Origin: Apiospora phragmitis
Lineage: Eukaryota; Ascomycota; Sordariomycetes; Amphisphaeriales; Apiosporaceae
Length of the DNA: 64,000 nt
NCBI GenBank assembly: GCA_038363925.1
Contig: JAQQWL010000009.1
Coordinates: 3,162,001 to 3,226,000, forward strand
Reading direction: 5' to 3'
The stretch's first letter is position 1. The number at the start of each line of letters is the position of its first letter. The translations under genes were made by a program, and so were the position numbers. This document shows positions 47,145 through 57,065 of this stretch, in pieces. A model generated the notes under the pieces. The model made no database searches. It was not told the origin of the DNA and was given only the letters and a program-made list of their open reading frames with translations.

Positions 47145-49946
47145 TCATGAACCGCGTTGCTCCTCTTCCAGCCCTCGCATGTACTTTACGAATTGCTTCT
47201 TATGAGTCTGTAGTCGTGGTCAGAATAAACGAATAGTATGGAGGAAACGTCAAAACCGCACAAAACGTACCATGCCAGCATAGCGTCCATCCTTCAGGAC
47301 ACAAATATATCGCAGACCGAGTTTGACAAAGCATTCGTAGACCAGATCCATGGGCGACTTGATGTCCAAGGCCACGGGGGCCGGGTCAATATAGGGCGTG
47401 AAGTTGGTCGGGTCACGACCTTCCTCGTCGTCATCATCATCGATAGTTGGGATATCTGCCATGAGACAGAGACTTGTGCTCTCGTCCTCAAGCTGGTCCA
47501 GAGCATATTCCAGATCTGGAGCAGGTATCAGACCCACAAGGACGCCGTTTCGGAGAATTGGCAAGCCACCATCGAGCTCGCCTGTTCGGTGCAAAGTTTC
47601 CAGCTTGGCCCGCAGACTGGATGCTGGGACCAGGGGCGAGTTGGTGATATCCACGACTCGGTGGGATCGGACTCGAGGGACAATGTCAGCGAGGTCTGAT
47701 GTGAAAATGGGCTTGTGCTTGTTATCCAGGAATGGATAGGAGTTCATCTCAGTCAAGAGATCGTAGATACTGAGGGGTTCGATGGCATCCGCAGTCCACT
47801 TTGCCACAAGGATGGCCAGAGAGAACGGCAACACGTAGTCCAAGCTTCCGGTGAGTTCAAACAAGATGACGGCCAGTGTGACAGAGAGCCTCGTCACTCC
47901 GCACATGGTCGATCCAGCCGCAATCAAACCATAAACCCCCGGTTGGATACAGGAGCCGTCGGCATAGATCGGGCATGTGCCCCATAGTGCCCAATGTGGA
48001 AACCTGAGCACGATCCATTGGACGACGTGACCAATGATTCTGCCCAAGAGGCCGCCGACAACCATAGACGGCACATATATACCGGCGGGAACCTTGATAC
48101 CGAAAGTGATGGTAGTTAAAAAACTCTTGATGACGAACGCGGCGAGCAATGTTCGCAGTATAGCTGGGATTTCATCGATGCTAGTTGGGCAAAGATCCAG
48201 CTCATCTCTAGTCTCGTCGTCGCAGGGCGCAGCGAGGTTGAGGAGAAGCTTAGCAACTGGAAGTTTTGTCAGAACGTTCCAGTAGCCAATGAGGCCTGTA
48301 ACAAGAGCTACCAGAACGACCTCGACCATCGGATACCGTTTAATGACCGGAATCTTGCGGAAAGTCACAGCCCAGCTCCTTGAAGCTTTGATGAACAAGG
48401 CGCCAAGAGCACCGCCAAGAATACCGCACAGGACAAAGCTTACGATCTCGAAGTATTCCCACTCGGCGGTGTAACGAACCTCGAACATGACAATCTTATG
48501 AGTTCCGTATGGGTTGAGGAACTTCAAAGACAAGGCAGCAGTAATGCAGCAAAAGAACGTCCGGAAGAGCGTCTTGGCGGGAAAGAAGTAGGCCACCTCT
48601 TCCAGGCCAAATAGAACACCGCCAAGGGGGGCGCCAAAGGCCACCACCACGCCGGCAGCGGCTGCAGCGGATAACACTTCTCGTTCTTGCCATCGTTGCG
48701 GTCATATTTGGAAAACATTCGGCACGCAATATTGCCAATGCATGTCGCAATATGCACATACGGACCTTCCTTTCCCAAGCTGAGACCGGAGGCCACGCTC
48801 AACACAAGACCAGCCGACTTGATGGCCAATGTTTTGAAACCCAGAAACCCGTGCAGCACGAAACCACTGAGGATAACACGTACCTCGGCGACACCACTGC
48901 CAGCTGCTGAATAGTAGACCATTGGCGGAACGACCTCTTCCTGGGCCACATGCCCTGGGCTGGGGTTCTCATCGGAATCGTCGTCGTCATTCTCGCTGTC
49001 ATCTTGTTGGCTGGGGTTGACGGCGGCCAGGTTCTCGTCAAGCGTGGTCATACGATAAGCAGACGGCACCACCGTCTTCGTGGTCAAGGTTAGCAAGCAA
49101 GCAAGGACCGAGAACAGTACAACCCCGATGAGATAAACGCCGAATTCGGTCCATTTCTCCCCGAAAGGATGGCCGCCCAAGACCTCGGACCATGAGCGCC
49201 AGTCCGTACACGGGCCGTGCGGGCAGCATCTCTACAGAACGGTCAGTAATGATTCCCATGGCCAAAATCAAAGCATGGGCAAGGCCTAGTTAGAGTTTAG
49301 CGCTGCAGCGACTTGCCTTTTCTCGGAGATACCAGCCCATTGTACAGTAGCCGTCCTTGTAATCGAAAATGGTCGTCTCGGCCACGTCGACACAGTACGC
49401 AAGTACGGCCACGAGGAAACCGACCACTGCACTCAATATCCAGCCCTGGGCGCCATCAAAGAGCACGAACAGCCGGCCCCACAAGTCCTTCCGAGCCCTC
49501 AGAGCCTTGACTCTGTAGGCGTCTGCTATGCTGTCATGTACCCAATCGGTCGAAGTAAACTGATCGTACCACACTCTTTCGTCGGGAAATAGCGAGCTTT
49601 TGGATTCGGCCATAGAGTCATGGCGGCTATCCCCCAGAGCGTGCACTAGGCGTTGGCCCCACGAGCCGTGGCGGCTGTGATGCCGCGACTTCACACTCCC
49701 CGCATAGCTGTGGTTTCTCGACAAGAAAGGCGGCCTCGGCGATGCGGCGGGGCTCTGGATGCGTATGCGCGACCTCGAGGGTCGCCGCAGCAGTGCAGTC
49801 CGCTCATCTGGCTGCTCGGACGAGGATTGCCTTCGGGACCGTACACCGCGCCGACGCTGGTAAGTGGGAGAAGCTGGGACGGAGAGGTGCTGTGAGGACT
49901 GCTGTGAGGGCGGTACCGAGTCGTACGGCCCAACGTCTTCGGACAT
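47145..49946 (-). CDS. CLC-type voltage-gated chloride channel/transporter, one frameshift
   Basis: Endomembrane or plasma-membrane CLC protein related to Gef1/CLC-3-5; corrected length 884 residues. Exons 49317-49946, 47271-49231 and 47145-47207. The N-terminus is Ser/Arg-rich and disordered. Signatures are AAGSGVAEVRVILSGFVL (selectivity loop; canonical GSGIPE has Ile-Pro where this has Val-Ala), GLSLGKEGPYVH with the gating Glu, and GAPLGGVLFGLEEVAYFFP. Two CBS domains follow, the second ending GRYAGMTHKKQFVKYMRGLE. An acidic insertion (DDSENDDDDSDENP) lies between early helices. At about 48675-48683 the frame breaks between KNE and VLSAAAAAG; one missing base in the short A run restores it. 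The first intron needs a GC donor. Confidence 0.9.
49232..49316 (-). other. GC-AG intron 1 of the CLC gene
   Basis: Donor AAAAG|GCAAGT and acceptor CTGTAG|AG join YLREK to RCCPHGPCTDWRSW. No nearby GT donor keeps the frame, so this is the clearest GC-AG case in the window. Confidence 0.75.
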
Positions 49947-52813
49947 CTTTGGGTTTGCTAACGGCTGCTTGCGTCTTAACTTGATGTGTCCTCGTTGATG
50001 GGACCAAGGGAAAGTTCAGGTGGTACCCGAGTAGGAGGGCTCGTCCAAGTTCCAACTCGGCCGCCTGCGCTCGGACGTCGAAGATTGCAGGTGTGGTGGT
50101 GGTGCAAGATCAGATGGTGATGCTGACAAGAGTTGTCTAGCGGTCTCGTCGGTTTGAGGATTGGGCAGAGAGGTTTCGGGCAGAGCAATTGATGATAGTC
50201 GCGGCCGAGACCCGCTTGAATGGGCAGATCGTGGGACCAAAGCGATAGAATGGGTATGTAGCTCAGGAATGGCAACGATCAACGAATGGCACAATCGCAA
50301 TGGCGTGCTTCCGTCTATGAGCGAAGGTGTGCAGACACGATTACTGCAATTGACGGTCGCTTCTGTCTATGTAGCTTGCTCGCATGTAAAACCAAGGATA
50401 CTACAGCTTACGAGTCATTGTCATTCGGAAGCCATATGTCAGTCAGGTGAAACGACGATGACAATATCCCCCCGTAAGACTATCGGATAAGAGAGGGTGT
50501 ATAATCCACACGGGCAACGATAGCCGGTAGCGGGAAATAGTGGAAGGGACGATGGGGAATGTCAGATTGATGGTTGATGGACGTACTTGAGAGGACTTGA
50601 GAGGACTTGAGATGCTCTCTCTCTCTCTCCTTCGGTGCGACTGCTTGATCGACAAGTAGTGGTATGTATGTATGTCGATGTCGCAGATGCAGGCAAGTGG
50701 GATGCTATTTAGGGTAAAGGAGAAGGAGGGATTATATCATTGCTTGAGCTTGTGACGCACCCTCGAGAATTGGGGGACAATGTCGCGTTTCTCTGTCCAG
50801 CCAGATCGAAAAAAGGTGGGCTGGGACTGATCCCAAGACCCCTAAAATGCAGGCAGGTAGCACCTGGCACCTTCTGGCAGCACCGCAGGCAGGGAGGGGA
50901 GGCAACCAGGATGTGTGGGGGGTTGTTCAAGGGAAACAAACATCCCATTAGCGCATCCACCCCAAGTGCTCGCCTCGTCCAATGAGGCCTGATCCCGATG
51001 CTGCTGCTTGCCCAACTCGAGCCTAGATTCCTGCAAGTGCAAGCCCGCGCGCTCTCCGGCTCGGGATCCTTATTCTAGCTTTAACGCTGCATGCGCCCAA
51101 CGCATTGGAGAGTTCACACAGGGCTTGCTTTCATCCTTTGTGAATTGCGTGACCACCTGAGGCATTTGATGTTGAGCTGAAGAGGTTGAAGGTTACTGCC
51201 GTCTACTCTGTCCTCGAGAAACGATCGGCAAGTCGGTTAGCAATCCTTCCAGGTTCCCTCCAGCCAAACTGTCTCGGGTCGAAAGCCAGTGACTAGACTG
51301 AGCCGGTCGCAAGGTGGGGGTTTGGCGCCGCCCAGCTGGTGGACGGTTGAACTCGCTGAGACACCAGACCTCTCTCTAGGACTCTCGTGCCAGCAGGCCA
51401 AGAGGTCTAGGTTCGTACGTGTAGTAGAGATCAAGGACGTCTCGAGTCATCAAACATTTCCCCAGCTGCATTTTCCATTATAACCATGGATACGCGAGCT
51501 ATTGGTTGCCGAACCGTTCGCCAGGCTTTGTCCTTCGCAGGTCATATGTTGTCGAGCGACTGGCTAATATTACTGTAGCTACTTGACGCCACGGACAAAC
51601 CATAAAACGCCGCTTTTTCTTGTTCATCTCTGGGTCAAACCTATTTCTACATCGACGTTTGAATATTCGCATATCAGCCATCGATTCAGCCTCACTACCC
51701 CTTATTATGTCATCGCAATCGTATGTATGTCAATTGTAGTATTGGATCTGTCGGTAATGCAGGCAGGCACCCATTGATGATGGGCCTATGGGTATGTGCG
51801 TGCGATCCCAGGCTGCACACGCCTTGTGATGCAGCTTCACACCTTACCATGTCGTATGCATCACCGCAACTTCGTTCCTGCAGCATCGCAACAAACTTGC
51901 AAGAGAAGAAAACCGCAGGAATAGCTCAAGATGGATGCCGTATCAGATTGTCTGCTTGTGTCGGTACCTCCTTATATGAAAGGTGGAAGGAAGTGCCTAG
52001 CCCTAGGTGCGGAATCACGGGTTTCTTACTCTCCGGAAAGTGGCCTGGAAGACCGGCGTTTTTTAAATGCGCAGAAACTTGATTGGTCGTACCAGTTAAA
52101 GGGCAATCCAGGGACAGCTTGGAGGTTTCATCATACGACACTGGTGCCCTCTTCGTCGTAAAACCATAACCACCCGCCGTACGGTCTTTATAGCCTGGAT
52201 ACGCCAGTAATACCATTGGTGTAAAATCAGAGATGATGTTCAACCTCCCCCGCACCGAATACGGGCTACCAGGGTTCTCTCCGCATCATGGTTACATTAA
52301 CCAACGGAGCAACAGAAACGAGGAAGGCCGTGGTGTCACTTATTCGTGCGAATCTTTCTGAATGCCACTCGTCGCAGGCTCGGTAAGAAAGCCGATTGCT
52401 GCGGCCACACAAGCTTCTCTTACGAAACTCGGCAGCCAAGGGCCGTAAATCGTTTCCTTGCCTAGATCCCCGGCTTTTCTAAAAGGTGGGTTGACATCAA
52501 CTGACTGGCGATTGGTGCGCTAGAGTGGTTGAGTGAGTATAGAAACTTTTATATAAAGTCTGGTTTGAGCCGTAGTATACAAGGAGCTTCATGCTATGAC
52601 TTTCGCTTCAACACCATCCGTGAGACTGACTACTTGCCTCGGACGTTCTTTGACTTTGGAAGACTGTGCGTAGGCTTCCCTTTCTGCCTAAGGATAAACT
52701 CTGCTCGTTGTCAGATCTGAATATCCTGTTATTGTCTCTCTTTCTTTTTCGCGAGGAACTTGGTATTGCACCAGATTGAATAAGAGTACATACAACCAAA
52801 TCGAACGCCAAAC
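49947..52813. other. divergent intergenic region, 2.9 kb
   Basis: This lies between the CLC start (-) and the alpha-galactosidase start (+). It contains a short tandem of an 11-base unit (ACTTGAGAGG-like, three copies at about 50584-50612) next to a CT run. No gene is supported; open frames are short and unspliced. Confidence 0.45.
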
Positions 52814-54284
52814 ATGTATATCCGAGGACAACTTTCCCTGCTGGCTCTGCCCGCTCTTGCCTTGGCATCACCGGTTGCAGAGATCAACAAGCGGCTCGAA
52901 AATGGTCTAGGGAGGACCCCTGCGCTGGGTTGGAACTCTTGGGTAACACACTCACAACCCCCAATATATTCTCTTCTTCGCTCGCCATACTAACGGCAGT
53001 ATCACCCGCAGAACGTTGGTGGCTGTACGTATGCAAACGCCGACACGGCCCTCAAGACCGCCAAACTCTTCGTCTCTCTCGGCCTCAAGGATGTCGGCTA
53101 CCAGTACGTCAACATTGACGACTGCTGGAGCACCATGAACCGGAATTCGTCTGGCTACCTGGTGCCCGACCCCAACAAGTTCCCCAAGGGCATGAAGGCG
53201 CTCGCGGACGAGATCCACAGCATGGGCCTGAAGCTCGGCCTCTACGGGTGCGCTGGCACCAAGACCTGCGCCGGCTACCCTGGATCCTGGGGCCATGAGG
53301 CGCAGGACGCCAAGGCGCTCGCCAGCTGGTCCGTCGACTACTGGAAGCACGACGCCTGCTATACGCCTTGCAACGGGCAGAACCCCCAGACGTGCTGGGA
53401 CCCCAACGTGAACCCTCGCGCCTGGTACGAGACCTTCCGGGACGCACTCTCGGACGCGGGCGGGGAGATCTTCTACTCCATGTGTGAGTGGGGACGCAAC
53501 AGCGTCTGGACCTGGGGCAGCAACGTGGGCAACTCGTGGCGCATGTCGGGCGATATTGCCAACAACTGGAACTCGGTGGCCGGCATCGCCGCGACTGCGG
53601 GAGGCATAGCTCAGTACGCGGCACCGGGTGGCTTCAACGACTTGGATATGATGGTAAGATGTCCTGCTTTGGTCACCAAGGCGGAGGCGGGAGCGATCGG
53701 AAAAGTAGCTTGCTAACGTGGGACAGGAAATCGGCAACGGCGTCCTAACTGAGAACGAAGAGAGAGCCCATATGGGTATCTGGGCTCTGGCCAAGTCTCC
53801 CATCATCCTCGGCAACGATTTGTCCAAGATCAGTACTTCTTCCCTGAACATCCTCAAGAACAAGGTACGTAATAACCATGATCTACTTCTTTCTGAATAA
53901 TGTGATCTCTGATACATGTGCCGTGTGAAGGCCATCCTCGCCATCAACCAAGACCCCCTGGGCAAAGCGGCCGGCTACTTCCGCCCCTCGGGCGCCGCCG
54001 CCCCCGTCAACGGCCAGCTCTACCCCTACTGGGCCGGCCCGCTCAGCGACGGCGTCGTGGTGGGCGTGGTCGCGGCCGGCGGCGCCGCGTCGCTCTCGTT
54101 CAAGTTCGCCGACGTCCCCGGCCTCGGCGGCTCCGGCTCGTACAGCTGGACCGAGCTGTGGACGGGCGCGACGGGCAGCGGCACCGCCGTCACGACGAGC
54201 CTCGGATCGCACGACATGCGCGTCTACAAGGTGGCCACCAAGACGGGCACCAGCCCCGAAGCCACGGCCGCGGCCAGTGTCTGA
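52814..54284 (+). CDS. secreted alpha-galactosidase, glycoside hydrolase family 27
   Basis: Extracellular hydrolase of terminal alpha-galactosyl residues on galactomannan or oligosaccharides. Exons 52814-52942, 53012-53653, 53727-53864 and 53931-54284 give 420 residues in frame. The signal peptide is MYIRGQLSLLALPALALASP. The TIM barrel shows TPALGWNSWN across intron 1, YQYVNIDDCWS, LKLGLYGCAGTKTCAGYPGS, DYWKHDAC with the nucleophile Asp (family form KYDNC), RMSGDI with the likely acid/base Asp, GGFNDLDMMEIGNG across intron 2, and ALAKSPIILGNDL. After AILAINQDPLGK the C-terminal beta domain is Gly/Ala/Ser-rich and ends with TGTSPEATAAASV. GH27 members with beta-L-arabinopyranosidase activity exist and are an alternative. 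Confidence 0.95.
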
Positions 54285-54781
54285 AACCCCATGGGGTGTG
54301 GAAGTGGAATACTACCATGATACGAATCTCAACTTATAGAGGATACCCAAGTCCTCGCACGTGGCTCAGGGAAGATTGATTCTTCATGGAATCAATAATA
54401 GGTACATAAATATGTGCGATAGGCTACCTAAGGTATATACCTCGTCAATTGATAATCATGTTGTGTGTTCAAATCCTCTCTTATATATGCGCACAAAATA
54501 CGGGCTCATCGCTTCACGATTCACGATCCATTAGTGGGTAATACCTTCTGGATGGGGCAAGTGGAATCCGCTGGTCACTGCATTCCTCCGAATGATCCTT
54601 GTTCTTAGCCGGTGAACATTATGTAATAATCCAAACGCTGGATGAAACGCCACAGTACATAGCTGTTTAGCCCTTCAATGGTGAGTAAATTGTTTATCAT
54701 TTTGACCCCTCTCAACTCATAAACCCCGGTTTCTCCCTCAATATATGTCCTGATTGTTGTGTGTGTACACAAAGAAGCACG
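54285..54781. other. intergenic region before the PDI-like gene
   Basis: About 0.5 kb, A/T-rich. It holds the 3' UTR of the alpha-galactosidase gene and the promoter of the next gene. Nothing else is seen. Confidence 0.45.
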
Positions 54782-56382
54782 ATGTTGAAACTAGGGTTAG
54801 CTGCTTGGCTGGCCGCCACCAGCGTATGCGCATGGGACCATGTGGCACCATCCGACTTGGAGAGCAGTATTAAGAGCCATGATGTCGTGGTTGTAGCATG
54901 TGAGTACCTACCCCTCATACCTGGCACTGCCGTGGGCACTATTGCGAAAGGTGATACTGACCAACTACTACTAGTTGTTGCGGTATACTAGTATCCTTCA
55001 CGGACCCTGCCTTTGAAGGGCATCCACACACACCACTGCGGACGCTAACAAGAAGGGCGTGTATTGCGTAGCCATCAGAGTGAGATAAAGACCAAGCCCC
55101 TCCACAGCCATCGATGCTGCTGCTGCTGCATGGTCGGATTGTACTAGGTTAACCTTTGAAAACAGGGAGAAATCCACGGCCCTCGAGCTTGAGTGGGCGC
55201 CCGCCGTGGCCGAGCTGACCGCCATCTCTACCCTGAGCGTTGACTGCTCGCAGGCAGCAGATATCTGCCAGCAGCACGGCGTAACATCGTACCCAAGCCT
55301 GAAAGTATTTCAGGGTGGCGAACCCAAGTCGACATACCTTGGTCCGCGACGGGCTTCGGCGTATGTTTTCGTACTCTTCTCACCTGCCTTGGAGATGTGC
55401 TGACGAGACTGCATAGGATCACCTCGTGGATAAAACGCGCCCAGCGACCTTCTGTATCCGAGGTTTCCTCCGAGGATCTCGAAGCTTTCAAGTCGGGCGA
55501 CGAGACGGTGTTCATCGCCTATTTGGCTGCGGATGACCAGGAGTCGCGCAAAGCCTACGAGAACGTGGCGTCGCAGTTCCTGGATGAGTTCACCTTCGGC
55601 GTCAATTTCGATGAGGCAGCAAGACAAGCGGAGGGCGTGAGCTCTCCCGGTTTAAAGTGCCACAGGCACCTGGACGGCGATGTGGTGACCTTCAAGGGCA
55701 GCTTCGACGTCGATGCCATGAAAGCGTTCGTGATCGAGGCTTCGGTACGCGTCTCTCTCTCCACACCAGCCAAGCAACCGGCAGGCTGACTGCTATTATA
55801 CAGCGCTCCATCATCTCCGAATTAACAGTGCAAAACCAGCAACGCTTAGTGAATGTGAGTACCACGAGAAAGAGATCTTCTCTTTACCTCCTCTAAGAAA
55901 ACCCCTCAACTAATACAAAACCCCACAGCGCGGCTGGCCCATGGTCTACCTCTTCGTCGCGACGGAAACCGAGCGGGCCGAGTTCCGCAGCACGCTCCAG
56001 AAGATAGGCCGGAGCTACTACGAGTCCCTGACCATGACGACGGTCGACCCCCTCGACTTCCCCCGAGCTGCCCGCGCGCCTCGGGCTCGCGTCCTCCTCC
56101 TCTGCTTCCGAAGCGGTCAAGTACCCCTGCGGCGCCGTGCACCAGCTCTCCAAGGACCGCATCTACCACTACCCGCGCGACTACCCCGTCACCCCGAGCG
56201 CGCTGCAGAAGTGGGGGCTGGATGTCTGGCAGGGGCGGGTGAAGGCCTGGAGCCCCGACGGAGCAGACGCGGCGGCGACGGCGCAGGGGAACGAGATGCC
56301 CGGGCGCATCCGGGCCACGCCCCGGGTCTCGATTGCTAGCTTCCCGGGGCTCAACATCAGGATTGGCCGCGATGAGCTGTAG
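54782..56382 (+). CDS. PDI-like ER protein without CxxC, RDEL terminus, one frameshift
   Basis: A thioredoxin-fold protein resembling the a-b-b' part of fungal protein disulfide isomerase. A signal peptide (MLKLGLAAWLAATSVCAW) is followed by LESSIKSHDVVVVA. Secure later exons are 55166-55360, 55417-55744, 55804-55854 and 55929-56382. The first domain retains ELEWAPAVAEL, LSVDCSQAADICQQHGVTSY and YPSLKVFQGGE but has no CGHC motif. The b domain has ITSWIKRAQRPSVSEV and DETVFIAYLAAD; the b'-like part has RGWPMVYLFVATETERAEF. The end is IRIGRDEL, an ER-retrieval variant. The catalytic a' domain is absent. The splice from 54899 to 55166 is unresolved: either one 265-base intron or an intermediate exon near 54990. 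The C run at 56060-56064 carries one extra base, breaking the frame before ELPARLGLAS. Confidence 0.72.
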
Positions 56383-56444
56383 TTCTCTTCCGTCATACTC
56401 ACTGCGCCGCCAGTAGGGTTCTCTATTCGGCTACTAGGTTAGAA

Positions 56445-56627
56445 GATGCCAGGTAGGGGGTTCCGGAGTTTAACTATTCTTGTATTGCTTCTATGACTCT
56501 TTCGTGAGCGTATGCTGATAAAGGCAATGGCGTATAGGATAAACCATTGCCTTCATCACATACGCTTATAGAAAGTTATAAAAGCAATACATAAACAGTT
56601 AAACTCCAGAACCCCCTACCTGGCATC
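56445..56627. mobile_element. 183-bp near-perfect palindrome, MITE-like foldback element
   Basis: Two arms of about 85 bases (56445-56530 and 56544-56627) are inverted copies around a 13-base loop. The outer 19 bases (GATGCCAGGTAGGGGGTTC) match perfectly. Most internal differences are transitions. It lies between two convergent genes. No target duplication is clear and no transposase is in the window. Confidence 0.7.
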
Positions 56628-56942
56628 GTCACTTTGGGCCAACGATGTCGACGATGACGTGTCCAAGGACCTCATCCTGGGTACGAATGACGAAATGGGT
56701 AGGCGGCGTGCAGAACAATGGATGGAAACCATCAAGCATCCTTTGTATATATACCGTGTATCAAAGTTAGATAAAAGCCACCTATTTGAACATTATCCGA
56801 ACGAATCACTCGAGTGAAATCGTTGTGCACTTGAGCGAAACATAATTATTTTGATGCCAGACTATTGGAAACGCCGACCAATGCTCCTTTTTGATTGATC
56901 TCGCCCGCTATACAAAACCAGAGGGTATCCAAGTCTAAGTCT

Positions 56943-56969
56943 AATATATATATATATATATATATATAG
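56943..56969. repeat. (TA)n microsatellite
   Basis: About 13 TA units. Directly after it, at 56974-57014, a CTACCTACCTAC / GGTAGGTAGGTAG pair forms a short inverted repeat. Confidence 0.85.
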
Positions 56970-57065
56970 ATCCCTACCTACCTACATCAGTGTAGCAGGG
57001 GGTAGGTAGGTAGTGTTGCCGCAGAAGGCTTTCTTTAATATTAAAAAAGGGAGCAAAGCTTTCTG

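Noticed and set aside
52510..52590. tRNA-like A-box (GCGCTAGAGTGGTTGAG) and a weak B-box-like GGTTTGAGCC
   Set aside because: The B box mismatches the consensus at key bases and no cloverleaf stems could be drawn.
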